Below are positions 53,058 through 64,000 of a stretch of DNA of 64,000 nt, piece by piece. A program made the translations under genes and the position numbers. The notes beneath the pieces are model-generated. The model did not search any database, was not told the DNA's origin, and worked only from the letters and a program-made list of their open reading frames with translations. Where the stretch lies: contig JAEOAD010000018.1 of assembly GCA_036365145.1 (NCBI GenBank), forward strand, positions 7,396,001-7,460,000, read 5' to 3'. Source of the DNA: Orientallactaga sibirica (lineage: Eukaryota; Chordata; Mammalia; Rodentia; Dipodidae). Each line of letters opens with the position of its first letter. Within the stretch, counting starts at the first letter, position 1.

Positions 53058-54390
53058 TGTAAATTTATTTTTTAATTTTTAATTGACAACTTAAATACTT
53101 ACAAACAATAAATCATGATATTTCCCTCCCCTCCCCCATTTTCCCCTTTACAACTCCACTCTCCATCATATCCCCTCACTCTCTGCATTAGTTTCTCTTT
53201 TATTTTGATGCCATCATTTTTTCTCCTATTATGAGGGTCTTGTGAAGGTATTGCAAGGCACTGCGAGGTCATGAATATCAAGGCCAATTTCTGTCTTGGC
53301 AGTTGCATTGTAAGGAGTGTGCCCTTCCTTTGGCTCTTACACTCTTTCGGCCACCTCTTTCACAATGGACCCTGAGCCTTAGAGGGTGTGATAGAGAAGT
53401 TTTAATGCTGAGCACGACTCTGTCACTTCTCAGCACTATGTTGCCTTTTGGGTCATCACAGTGGTTGGTCACCACCATCTGAAAAGAGAAGCTCTCTAAC
53501 CAAAAGTGAGAGTAGCATTAATATATGAATATGAATATTAAGTGTAGTGCTTTCAGGGCAGTTTGTTGAGAATAATACATGCATTTAGCCAGACAAGAAC
53601 AGGCTTTATACCCGTAAGGCTCATGACCTCCCCTGCCATAGGCTTCTGACTAGGTTTTCAGTACCAGGCATGTATTCCCTCACATAGAGTATGCCTCTAG
53701 TCCAATTAGAGAGCAGTTGGTTTCTTCAGAGCAGACATGCCACTATTGCACCTGTTTGGTCATTTGGCCTGTCTGGCCAAACTTGAGGCTTCCAGTGTCC
53801 ACTGTTTTCACTGCTGATGATTTATGTCTCCCATAGGGCTGCATGCAGTGCAGCTTTTTCCAGCTTTCAGTCACCTGGTCTACAGAGAGAAGGTTTTCAG
53901 CTCAGCACAAGTTGATTTCTCAGTGATCTTGCTGCCCATGCATGTGAAGTCTTCAACAATAGGGTTTTACCATCTGTTAATGGTGGGAAACCGAGGGCCT
54001 TGGCAATAGCCTGTAATGTTTTACAGGGAACAGGGACCTCCCTGGCTAAAAACTCAATGGAAGGTATTCCATCCCTGGAACTGAAATTTTCTAATAGCAA
54101 TCTATGGCTTCTGGATGTGCCATTATCCAAAGAAGTAGGTGTTCATATGTCTTATTCAGAATATCTTGAATTTTTATTAACCCTCCCCTTACTCTTCTCT
54201 TACTCAGTCTCTTACCCTGGCCTCACTTAGGCCATTCCAATCCCTGTAATCTGTTCTTCTACTTACTTATATACAATATAATCCCCTTAAGTCCTTCCTT
54301 CTCCTCCTTCCCTTATAGCCTTCTACAGTTTATTGGCCTCTGCTACCAATTTTGTGTTTCCAGGTCACACACAAGTCTAAACATTTGTAG
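53058..54390 (-). other. L1 type II 3'UTR of the full-length copy
   Basis: Runs from the ORF2 stop (54,391) to the tail. The 'ttgacaacttaaatacttacaaac..gatatttccctcccctccccc' end is the reference for type II fragments at 3.1, 9.1, 12.0 and 30.2 kb. No gene inside; short frames are chance. Confidence 0.88.
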
Positions 54391-55615
54391 CTAGGATCCA
54401 CATATGAGAGAAAACATGTCATATTTGGCTTTCTGGGTGTGGGTTATCTCACTTAGTATAATCCTTTCCAGATCCATCCATTTCCCAGAAAATTTCATAA
54501 TTTCATTTTTCTTTACCACTGAATAGAACTCCATTGTGTAAATGTACCACATCTTTATTATCTATTCATCTCTGGAGGGACATCTAGGCTGGTTCCATTT
54601 CCTAGCTATTGTGAATAGAGCAGCAATAAATGTAGTTGTGCAAGTATCTCTAAGGTAGTGAGAAGAGTCATCTGGATATATGCCTAGGAGTGCTATAGCT
54701 GGATCATATGGTTAAAAATATTTTTAGCTGTTGCAAGAACCTCCACACTGATTTCCACAATGGCTGGACCCGATTACATTCCCACCAACAGTGTAGATGG
54801 GTTCCCCTTTTATTGCATCCATCCATTATTTATTGTCAATTGATGATGGCCATTCTGACAGGAGTGAGATGGAATCTCAAAGTAGACTTAATTTGTATTT
54901 CCCTGATGGCTAATGATGTAGAACAATTTTTAGATGTTTATATGCCATCTGAATTTCTTCCAATGAGAACTTTCTATTTAGTTCCATAGCCCATTTTTCA
55001 ATTGGGTTGTTTGATTTCTTATTTTTTGAGTTTTTTGAGTTCTTTGTATATTCTGGATATTAATCCTCTGTTAGATGTATAGCTGGCAAAGATTTTTTTT
55101 TCCAATTCTGTAGGTTGTCTGTTTGCTCTATTCAGTGTCCTTTGCTGTACAAAAGCTTTGTAATTTCACAAGATCCCTGTGGTTGATTAGTGGTTTTATT
55201 TCCTGAGCAACTGGGGTTATATTCAGAAAGCCATTACCTATGCCAATATGTTGCACCATTTCCCCTATCTTTACTTCTAGCAATTTCAGAGTTTCAAGTC
55301 TGATATTAAGGTCCCTAATCCATTCTGACTTGATTCTTTTGCATAGAGAAAGACAAGGATCTATTTTCATCTTTCTACATATAGATATCCAGGTTTCCCA
55401 GCACCACTTGAAGAGGCTATCTTTTCTCCAATGAATATATTGGCATTTCTGTCAAAAATCAGATGTCTGTAGCTGCCTGGACTAACATATGGGTCCTCTA
55501 TTCTGTTCCATTGATCTATGTGTCTGTTTTTGTGCCAGTACCATGCTGTTTTTGTTACTATGCCTTTGTAATACAGCTTAAAATCAAGTATGGTGATACC
55601 ACCAGCCTTATTTTT

Positions 55616-55904
55616 TTAAAAAAATTTTTATTATGTTTTATTTATTTTTGGAGAGAGAGACAGAGAGAGATAGACAGAGAGGGAGAGGGAGACAGAAATG
55701 GGCACGCCAGCAGTCTCTCAGCTGCTGTGAATGAAATCCAGATGTGTGCGCCCCCTTGTGGGCAAGTGCAGCATTGCACCCTTGCCTCACTTTGCATCTG
55801 GCTAAACGTGGGACCTGGAGATTGGAACTGCTGGAGATTGGAATCAGCGTTCTTAGGCTCAGGAGGCAGGCACCTTAGCCGTTAAGCCATCTCTCCAGCT
55901 CCCC
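55616..55904 (-). repeat. Long-variant DIP-like SINE in L1 ORF2, 17-bp TSD
   Basis: Same long variant as at 51,010 (gccagcagtctctcagctgctgtg; gggcaagtgcagcattgcaccc). Perfect TSD CCACCAGCCTTATTTTT at 55,599-55,615 and 55,905-55,921. It postdates the L1. Confidence 0.98.
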
Positions 55905-58478
55905 CCACCAGCCTTATTTTTATTGCTCAAAATTGTTTGGCTATTAGAGGTTTTTGTCCTTCCAAATGAATTTTAGGATTGGTTTTTCTATTTCTGTGAA
56001 GAATGCCATTGGAATTTTTATGGGGATTACATTAAATGTGTAGATTGCTTTTGGTGTGATTGACATTTTCACAATATTGATTCTTCCAATCCAAGAACAT
56101 GTGATATCTTTCCAATTCCTAGTGTCTTCTGCAATTTCTTGCTTGAATGTTTTAAAGTTAACATTGTAGAGATCCATCACCTCCTGGATTAGGTTTATTC
56201 CAAGGTACTTTAGTTTTTTGAGGCAATTATGAATGGGAAAGATTCCCTGATATCCTATTCATGTTTGTTGTTAATATATAGGAAAGCTACTGATTTCTGT
56301 ATGTTTATTTTGTATCCTGCTACCTTGTTAAAAGTGTTCATCAGCTCTAACAGTTTGCTGGTAGAGTCTTGAGGGTCTTTTATGTATAGAATCATATCAT
56401 CTGCAAATAATGATAATTTGATCTCTTCCCTTCCAGTTTGTATCCCTTCTATGAGTGTCTCTTGCCTTATTGCTTTAGCTAAGACTTCCAGTACTATATT
56501 AAATAGAAGTGGGGAAAGTGAACACCCTTGTCTTGTTCCTGAATTTAGTGGAAAGGCTTCAAGTTTTTGCCCATTTAGTATTATGTTGGCTGTAGGTTTG
56601 TAATAATAGCCTTTATTATGTTGAGATATGTTCCTTCTATTCCCAGTTTCTACAGGACTTTTACCATGAAGACATGTTGGATTTTGTCAAATCCTTTTCT
56701 GCATCTATTGAGATGATCATGTGATTTTTGTCCTTCAGTCCATTTATGTATTGTGTTACATTTATTGATTTGCATATGTTGAACCATCCTTGCATCTCTG
56801 GGATAAAGCCTACATGGTCAGGATGAATAATCTTTCTGATATATTCTTGTATTCTGTTTGCCAATATTTTGTTGAGAATTTTTGCATCTATGTTAATGAG
56901 GGAGATTGGTCTGTAATTTTCTTCTTTTGTTCTGTCTTTGTCTGGTATTGGTATCAGGGTGATGCTGGCTTCATAGAAGGAGTTTGGTAGAATACCTTCC
57001 TTTTCTATTTTATGGAAAAGTTTGAGAAGCAGTTGTGTTAGTTCTTCCATGAAGGTCTGGTAAAACTCACCAGTGAATCCATCTGGGCCTGGACATTTTT
57101 TAGTTGGGAGACTTTTTACAACTGCTTGGATTTCCATACTTGCAATAGGTCTATTTAACTGGTTTATCTCATCTTGATTTAATTTTGGTATGTCATAAGA
57201 ATCAAGGAAATCATCCATTTCTTTCAGATTTTCTTACTTAGTGGCATATATATTCTTAATATATGTCCTTGTGATTTTATGAATTTCTTTGGTATATGTT
57301 GCAATGGTGCCATTTTCATCTCTAATTTTATTAATTTTCATCTCTTCTCTGTTTCTTCTGGTCAGATTTGGAAAGGGTTTATAATCTTGTTTATCCTTTC
57401 AAAGAACCAACTCTTTGCTTCATTGAGTCTTTAGATTATTTTTTTGGTTTCTATTTCATTAATTTCTGTCCTAATATCCATTATTTCTTCCCATCTACTA
57501 ATATTTTGTTGGCCTTCCTCTTCTTTTTCCAAGTACTTTAAGGTGAAGAATTGAATTGCTTACTTTTGAACTCTTTAATTTCTTAATATAGGCACTTAGA
57601 GTTATCAATTTCCCTCTTAGGACTGCCTTAATTATGTTCCAAAGGTTTTGGTATGTTGTATTCTCATCATCATTTGATTCTATGAATTTATCGATTTCTT
57701 TTTTGATTTCTTCAATGACCCATCCATCATTTAATACTGTACTGATTAGTCTCCATGAATTTGTGTATGGTCTGTAGTTTTTCTTGTTGCTTTTTTGTAG
57801 TTTAATCCCATTATGGTCAGATAGAGTACGAGGGATTATTTTAAATTTCCTGCATTTGTTAATATTTGCTTTGTATCTTAATATATGGTCCGTTTTAGAG
57901 AATGTTCCATGTGCTGCTGAGAAAAATTTATATTCTGCAGCATTTAGATGGGATGTTTTGTAGATATCTGTTAGGTCCATTTGTTCCATGACATTATTTA
58001 ATTCAGATGTCTCTCTGTTTATTTTTTTGCTGGGATGACCTGTCAATTGATGGCAGTGGGGTATTGAAGTCACCCACTACAATTGTGTTTGGTGTTATCT
58101 GTGTCCTTAAGTCTAACAGTGTTTGTGTGATGAAATTTGGAGCCCCCATGTTAGGTGCATATATGTTTAGGATTGTAATGTCCTCCTGTTGGAGTGTTCC
58201 TTAATCAGTATAAAGGGACCTTCTTTATCTTTACTCACTAATGTTGGTTTGTCATCTATCCTGTCAGATATTAAGATAGAAACCCCTGCTTGTTTTCTAG
58301 GCCCATTTGCTTGAAATACCATTTTCCATCCTTTCACTCTAAGATAGTGTCTATCTTTTATTGAGAGATGAGTTTCCTGGAGGCAACAAATTGCAGGATC
58401 CTGCCTTTTAATGCAGTTTGCAACCCTGTATCTTTTGGTTGGGGCATTGAGGCCATTTATATTAAGAGTTATTGTTGA

Positions 58479-58685
58479 GGGATGGAGAGATGGCTTAGCG
58501 GTTAAGTGCTTGCCTGTGAAGCCTAAGGACCCCGGTTCGAGGCTTGATTCCCCAGTACCCATGTAAGCCAGATGCACAAGGTGGCGCATGCATCTGGAGT
58601 TTGTTTGCAGTGGCTGGATGCCCCAGTGTGCCCATTCTCTCTCTCTCTCTCTTTCTCTCTGTCACTCTCAAATAAACAAATAAAA
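58479..58685 (+). repeat. DIP-like SINE in L1 ORF2, plus strand, 15-bp TSD
   Basis: Well preserved head 'ggatggagagatggcttagcggttaagtgcttgcctgtgaagcc', B-box region 'ccccggttcgaggcttgattcc', CT-rich region, 'caaataaacaaataaa' tail. TSD AAGAGTTATTGTTGA at 58,464-58,478 and 58,686-58,700. It disrupts the tenth-odd codon of ORF2. Confidence 0.98.
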
Positions 58686-58999
58686 AAGAGTTATTGTTGA
58701 AAGGTATGTATTGATTTTCACCATTCTTTTTGTTTTATAGTGCTTCTTGTTTTCCCTTTACTCACTTGTTTTAACTGTTGTTTTAACTGAGTGTGGTTTA
58801 TTTTTTTCCTATTTCCTCCTGTGTGTGTTTTGCTTTCTCTTCAGTGTGAAGGATTCCTTCAAGTATTTTCTGTAGAGCTGGCTTAGTTGTCATAAATTCC
58901 TTTAGCTTGTTTTGTTGTGGAATGTTATTACTTCTTCACTAATTTGGATAGATAGCTTTGCAGGATAAAGAAATCTTGGTTAACAGTTATCTTTCAGAA

Positions 59000-59860
59000 C
59001 TTGGAATATATCATTCCATGCCCTTCTGGCTTTTAAAGTTTGTGTTAAGCAATCTGCTGTTATTCTGTTGGGTTTGCCTTTGAAGGTGACTTGCTTTTTC
59101 TAAGTGCTTTCAGTACATTTTATTTGGTTTGAGTGTTTAGTAGTTTAATTATAATATGGCAATTTGAGGTTTTTTCCAGGTATTTGCTCTTTTGTGTTCT
59201 GAAAGTTTTCTGTACTGGCACTGCATTTCTTTCCCAATTTGGGGATAATTTTCTTTCATGATTTTGTTGAAAACACCTACTAAGCCTCTGGATTGAAATT
59301 CTTCTCCTTCTCCTATACCCTGAACTCTTATGTTTGATCTTTTTGTAGTGTCCAGATATCTTGAAATTCCCATTCATACCTTCCTATTAGCTTGTCTGTC
59401 TCTTTGTTGGACTGTATAACGTCTGCCACCTGGTCTTCTAGTTTAGGTATTATGTTATCTCCTTCATTCATTCTACTGGTGAGACTTTCCACAGAGTTTT
59501 TTTTTTTTTTTACTGCTTTTCAGAGCTAGAATTTCTGCCTGGTCAGTATTTCTATTTCCTTACTCATGTAAGGAAATTACATGGAATTCCTTCAGGAGTT
59601 TGTTTTCTTGTTTAATTTCTTTGTTTTCTTCTTTGATTTCTTTTTTGATTTCTGTGAGTATAGATAAAATAATTTTTTTGAAATCTTTGTCAGGCATTTC
59701 ATCTAAAACAGTCTCATTTGGGGCCATTTCTGATAGATTTATAATTTTTGGTGGGATTGTTATTGTCTTGATTCTTTGTGTTTCTTGTGTAACAATGTTG
59801 TGATTTTTGCATCCTGAGTGGATTTGGTGCTTGGGTTTTCTAATAATCTGTGGTGCTTTT
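59000..59860 (-). pseudogene. L1 ORF1, broken
   Basis: The minus strand reads, 5' to 3', as a Lys/Glu-rich N-terminal coiled coil (about 59,800-59,450), an RNA-binding core ('aattatccccaaattgggaaagaa' region about 59,230-59,260), and a C-terminal domain ending near 59,000-58,870 with sequence like KLKEFMTTKPALQKILEGI. ORF1p is the RNA-binding trimer of the L1 particle. A run of T at about 59,497-59,510 and several stops break the frame. Confidence 0.85.
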
Positions 59861-59869
59861 AGATTTGGA

Positions 59870-61005
59870 AGTCCAGCTTTATGTACCTTCAGAGTAGGAG
59901 TTTACAGTGCCAACTGTAGCTCTTGTACTCAAATCCAGCCACAGAAGTAATCCTAGGTATTGAATTTGCATCTATTCAAGTATTCTAGTGGGCTGGGTGG
60001 AGTAATTTACTGGCAAATTCTAAATTTCCACTGAGCAATATACACATTCAATAAAAACCAGCACAGAGTATGCATGTGTGGGGATTAAAATGAACAGATA
60101 ATCTTATAAAGCCAAAATCACTAAGGGTATGTGTTGCTCTACATCCTTAATCCTGTCAGCTGGGAGGTTGAGATTTCTGTTCTTCATTGGGTTGCAGGTC
60201 AGTCTGGATCTGAATCACACCCTATCCCCAATAATGACTGAAGCAAAAGACAAAGGCCCTATAAATCTGAAAGCATCAAAGGCAACAATATTCAACCCCC
60301 AAATACAGTTTAATTGAGAATGGTAAAGCCAACCAAGAATATATAACCCATCACCTGCCCTGACATGGAAAGTGAGATTAGCACTTCCACTGCAGACCTA
60401 TGTACTTGCCTTTTGGTCAGTAAGCTTTGTTACCTTTTGGGGTAGCTTCCAATCTCACCAATGCAGAGTGCTCACTTCAATCCCTCTATATTGTGCTGTG
60501 GAACTGGTGTTCTGATCATCTGTGCTGGATGCCCTGCTGCTGGGGTCTGAATGTGTTCTCTGCAGGTTCATGGTTGTGATGGTTGGGGGATAGGAGAGTA
60601 CAAGAAGCCTGGAATTGCTCAGTTGGTCCCACCTCTATCTCTTTCAGTGGCTCCTTAGTTGATCTCCACTGTCTTTCCTTCTGGTTTCTTGACTTTCTAA
60701 GAAGGCTGATGAGGTTGGAAAAATCCCCTTGTTTGGTCTCTGCTCCTGCAGCTCAGTGCTGGGTGGGTGGCACTAGGCAGGTGTATGGATCACTGGGATT
60801 GGGGCCACAAGTGCCTCAGTGGGATTCTGGCCATTTATCTCTTTTCTGGTGGATCTTGTTCTCTCCTGCTTCTCCCCTATGGCTAAGAGAAACTTATACA
60901 CCTTCACTTTTCAGAAGAAGAGTGTATTTTGCTGTGATTTTGCTTAAGTCCCTTGCTAGGCATTTTTGGCATGGCTTTTATGGTGCCATCTTGCCCAGAA
61001 GTCTC
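59870..61005 (-). promoter_or_regulatory. L1 5'UTR / internal promoter
   Basis: About 1.1 kb upstream of ORF1, ending exactly at the TSD. The first bases in sense orientation are 'gagacttctgggcaagatggc', with CAAGATGGC at +13 to +21 (60,985-60,993 on plus). This is the YY1-type core found at nearly the same place in human L1 5' ends, where it positions transcription initiation. No tandem monomers are seen, unlike the L1 at 34.2-34.8 kb. A long plus-strand frame at 60,583-61,086 is chance. Confidence 0.8.
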
Positions 61006-61019
61006 ATATCTGTTGTTTT
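61006..61019. repeat. Right TSD of the full-length L1
   Basis: ATATCTGTTGTTTT, identical to 53,044-53,057. Confidence 0.93.
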
Positions 61020-61154
61020 GAAGCCACCCCATTTGTGGTCATTGATTAAAATAGCTCTAAGAAACCAATGTAATGTCATGTCATAGAATGTAGGGCAAAC
61101 TAAGTAATGTAAGTAAAGTGCATAGCATAGAGTAGGATTAAAGAACTTACTCTT

Positions 61155-61309
61155 TTTTTTATTTTGGTTTTTTGAGGTAGGGTCTCACTCTAGCCAGGCT
61201 GACCTGGAATTCACTCTGTATTCTCAGGGTGGCGTCGAACTCATGGTGATCCTCCTACCTCTGCCTCCCGAATGCTGGGATTAAAGGCGTGTGCCAGCAT
61301 GCCCAGTAT
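61155..61309 (-). repeat. B1 SINE, minus strand, 11-bp TSD
   Basis: 'gaggtagggtctcactctagcc', 'aggctgacctggaattcactc', 'gaatgctgggattaaaggcgtgtgccagcatgccc'. TSD AACTTACTCTT at 61,144-61,154 and 61,310-61,320. Confidence 0.96.
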
Positions 61310-61488
61310 AACTTACTCTTCTTGTAACCATTGGAATTATATAAATGGAAACAACCCAAAGGATCCCAACTATGTAAATCCATTCTTGTATAACTAGAAT
61401 TAAGGTATCATCCCAGGAGCCTATGCATGATTCTAGTCACAATAAAAATGTAAGGCACATATTTGAGCTTTGAAAGAATTGTCCATTC

Positions 61489-61633
61489 ATTTTTTTCTCA
61501 AGGTACAGTCTTGTTCTAGTCCAGACTGACCTAGAATTCACTATGTAGTCAGGGTGGCCTTGAACTCATGGTGATCCTCCTGCCTCAGACTTCTGAGTGT
61601 TAAGATTAAAGGTGTGCACTACCACACCCAGCT
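61489..61633 (-). repeat. B1 SINE, minus strand, older
   Basis: 'caaggtacagtcttgttctagtccagactgacctagaattcac', 'gtgttaagattaaaggtgtgcactaccacacccagc'. More diverged than its neighbour at 61,155. Confidence 0.9.
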
Positions 61634-63869
61634 GGCCGTTGTTCTTACTAGGTTTCAGAATAGATTGAGCATAGTGTTTTGTTCTTAGATATTGTTCTTT
61701 GAATGTAAAAATCTAAAATTGAAGTCAATAACGTCTGCTATCCAAATTCATGTGTGAATGCAGATGTGGTATATGAGGGTCTGGGTGGTCTCTGGAGATA
61801 TTCTGAAATGGAGTGGATTTAATTATCTTGCCTTATCCTTTCCATGACTGAAAGTCTGCATGTAGCCCACAGGCAATTCAAGGGAAGCAAAGGTGTCTCT
61901 AGGACACTGTTTCTGCTGTTTTTCATTTGCCTAACAGCAGTGGCCTTACTCTCCTTCCAAAGTGCTAGAGATTATTTAAGTAAACTCAGTTATTGGCAGT
62001 AATGAAGGTTTCAATTCAAACTCTCTTTTGGGTAAAGTGATTCAGAGTGAGAAGTGTTATGTTTGTTTTATTCTCACTATGAAATCCAGATTTTGCATGG
62101 CTATAATATTCCCTTCAACCATGCCTAATACTATATCCTGTCCCTGTAATGGCCCTCTCCCACTTCTTTTTGCCCATCTTTCCCCCTTACACTTCACCAT
62201 TGAAGATAAATTAAGGAATCATCCTTACCCAAGGACTTAAGAGAGTTTCTTAATTCTACTTTGGATGTGCCCAGAGGCACTAGAGAGTTTTTATTTTATT
62301 TTAACTTGTGTTTGCCTAGCCTGTATTATGCACTCCATGGGGCAGTGGGCTCCTCTGGGCTCTTTCCAGAAAATTAAAAGCATAAATTAGAAATAAATGG
62401 TCAAAGCCGCAAAACAAGCAAATCCTTCCAAGTATACAGAGAGGAGCTCCATTACCTCTCCTTGCTTTGGAGGAGAGGAAAGTTTCCTGTGATTCTTGTT
62501 TTCTAGAAGGTGTACGTGTTTTCAAATAAGTCCCTGTTCATCATTCCACCTTCCCTGAGGAGTTCCTAGCTGCTTAATTTTCTTGGCTGAAAACTGACTA
62601 CCAGGAGTTAGCACATTATGACCCCTGGGGTAGATACACTGAAGTTCTAGCAAGCATTTACACTTCTTTTAAACTGTGTTTTGGAATTTTAATTTTGCTT
62701 CAACCTGTATATTAAATGAAGTCCTCCTATGACAATAAGTTGGAATGTAGGAAGAAATGCTTCCCTAAATACATTGTCTATATTCATGGAGGAAATGAAA
62801 CATTTTTAAGACCTAAATCTCTTCTGAACTTTCTTATTACCTTGAACTTGAATGAAGCTTACTAAAACACATAAGGAAAGATTTCAATTTCCCTCACCAA
62901 GACTAAGAACCTTTTGAAGCATGAGTGCCTATTCATTTTGAGTCATTCAGAATTTCCTATTGATGGGTAGTGGCTTCCTGTTGAGGAGAAGTTGAAGCCA
63001 TGTGTAGACACAACTGGATGGAGTCTATTGATGGATTAATGATGTTGCTATATTGGAGAACAACAAAGTGGCAGAATAATTCTTATTCATCATTGTATCC
63101 CTGTGTAGAGCATGGTGCCTGACACATATAAGTGGGAGGTCCATAAATATTGGTGGAACTGAATCACAATTGGCTTTTCTCCAATTGCATCTCTACAGGT
63201 CCTGTAATAACTTTCTATAACTCAAAATAATGTCAGGGCCAATGTCATCATTGAGTGGTGGAAAGCAAAGGGGTGAAAAGAAGCTGGGAATAGAGTTGTC
63301 ATGGGTCTGATAGGTCCAGTTGCCTTATACTCTGTTCAATTACTCTGCCATAGATTCAATTTATATTGCATGAGGCTTTGTAGTCATGTATTCTTTTCTG
63401 CTGACTTATACTCTCTAACAGGAACTAAGTAAGGTTTGCCATCAGTTGCTGGCCAGTCTGCCCTGGGCATATTTTCTAGTACCCCAACTTGGCTGTCTCA
63501 CTACTTTAAGTATCACATGCAGGAATATTTTGTTTGCATGATCATGCACTGACTTCTATGCCCACACCCACTGCCCTATCTAAGAGCTTGGAATATTCTT
63601 CCCTGACCTACAATTAACACTGGCTGCTTTGCAGCTGCCCCCAATACCAAAGCCTACCTCTTCCCACCTCATTGTCTGTTACCATCCTGAACCCATGACA
63701 TATTATTTTATGTAATCAATAGTCTCATTATGCCAAAATTTGTCAAAATGGGTTTAATAGTTTTAAAACTTATCTGTGTTATTAGGTATCTATAGGATTC
63801 AAAGCTAGTCACTAATATTTTCTGTGGCTTGTTTTTTATGTGTTCATTATTTCCTAAAAAAGAAATGTA
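61634..63869. other. About 2.2 kb mostly unassigned, with one MIR-like segment
   Basis: No exon or young repeat recognised. 63,085-63,165 ('ttgtatccctgtgtagagcatggtgcctgacacatataag...ccataaatattggtggaact') fits the end of MIR or a related old repeat. Short frames on both strands are unremarkable. Confidence 0.5.
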
Positions 63870-64000
63870 GTCAAGTTTGGGGAGATGGATCAGTATATAA
63901 GAGTGTTTGCCATGCGTAGTGACCTTGTGATGACTTAGAAGGCACAATGGTGCTAAGAAGACGTGGCAGAGGAGTTCTCAGCACTCTATCACACCTTCCA
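63870..64000 (+). repeat. Possible ID/B4-type SINE at the right edge
   Basis: 'agtttggggagatggatcagtatataagagtgtttgccatgcgtagtgacc' resembles the ID/B4 head (compare 18,960 and 26,868). The element continues to the window edge and is diverged. Confidence 0.55.

Larger units (their letters stand above)
54391..58724 (-). pseudogene. L1 ORF2 (endonuclease-reverse transcriptase), broken
   Basis: ORF2p nicks DNA and reverse-transcribes L1 RNA. The start is set by the ATG at 58,724-58,722 (MVKINTYLSTITLN..), split after about ten codons by a SINE. The endonuclease is visible in two frames (58,589-57,498) with NINGLNAP, LQETHL, SKTDHIL and LSDHNG motifs. The reverse transcriptase (57,218 to about 56,390) has '[12 protein letters not shown]', '[21 protein letters not shown]' and FADD near 56,400; the frame breaks just after DAEK, near 56,690. 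The C-terminal part continues through a second SINE to the stop at 54,391-54,393. Without the SINEs it has the usual length (about 1,275 codons). It is dead because of several frameshifts and stops. Confidence 0.93.
53058..61005 (-). mobile_element. Full-length L1 retrotransposon, minus strand
   Basis: Order on the minus strand: 5'UTR (61,005 to about 59,870), ORF1 (about 59,860-59,000), inter-ORF spacer, ORF2 (58,724-54,391), a ~1.3-kb type II 3'UTR and a poly(A)-like T-rich end at 53,058. The perfect 14-bp TSD on both sides shows a single complete insertion. In sense orientation the TSD begins AAAA, as expected for L1 endonuclease cleavage. Without two later SINEs (55,616-55,904 and 58,479-58,685) it is about 7.4 kb. 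Both ORFs carry stops and frameshifts, so it cannot move today. Confidence 0.95.

Noticed and set aside
60583..61086. 167-codon plus-strand frame
   Set aside because: Antisense to the 5'UTR of the full-length L1 and crossing its TSD, so it cannot be a host gene.

Overview
This window is eukaryotic, mammalian and almost certainly rodent DNA. It is AT-rich and has no operons, compact genes or ribosome-binding sites. It is packed with rodent retroposons: B1 SINEs, ID/B4-type SINEs, and many copies of a tRNA-derived SINE with a GA/CT-rich end that resembles the DIP family of dipodoid rodents (jerboas and relatives). It also carries several L1 subfamilies, ERVL-MaLR and ERVL LTRs, and decayed MIRs. 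A jerboa-like genome is the best guess; it is inferred from the DIP-like SINE and was not tested by a search.

I found no host protein-coding exon, RNA gene or CpG island. The long open frames belong to retrotransposons or are chance frames. The window is best read as intergenic or deep-intronic.

Layout. 1-5 kb: SINEs, an MLT1/MST-like LTR and two L1 3' ends in opposite orientation. 5.7-7.0 kb: a head-to-head pair of L1 3' fragments. 7-15 kb: mostly unassigned sequence with MIRs, a MaLR LTR and an L1 ORF1 fragment lying next to an L1 3'UTR. 15.465-18.751 kb: a well preserved L1 insertion with a 5' inversion (twin priming) and a 14-bp target-site duplication (TSD). 19-21 kb: B4/ID and DIP SINEs. 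22-32 kb: ancient L1 invaded by younger L1 3' ends, B1s and a complete ERVL-type solo LTR (29,283-29,845, TSD GGTAC). 32-35 kb: an L1 with ORF1 and a 5'UTR built of about three ~180-bp tandem monomers. 36.3-38.7 kb: an ERVL pol remnant (RT end, RNase H, start of integrase) split by a MaLR LTR and followed by an ERVL LTR. 39-53 kb: scattered SINEs, MaLR LTRs and quiet stretches. 53.044-61.019 kb: an essentially full-length L1 on the minus strand with a perfect 14-bp TSD, a 5' end carrying a CAAGATGGC (YY1-type) motif at about +13, and two later SINE insertions. 61-64 kb: two B1s and unassigned sequence.

The elements share one mechanism rather than forming a gene pathway. L1 ORF2 endonuclease and reverse transcriptase mobilise L1 itself and the B1, B4/ID and DIP SINEs. 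The many nested insertions with matching TSDs give a readable relative chronology. I saw no evidence of a new multi-gene system. The most informative items are the full-length L1, the twin-primed L1, the monomeric L1 5'UTR, the ORF1-next-to-3'UTR arrangements and a long SINE subfamily.
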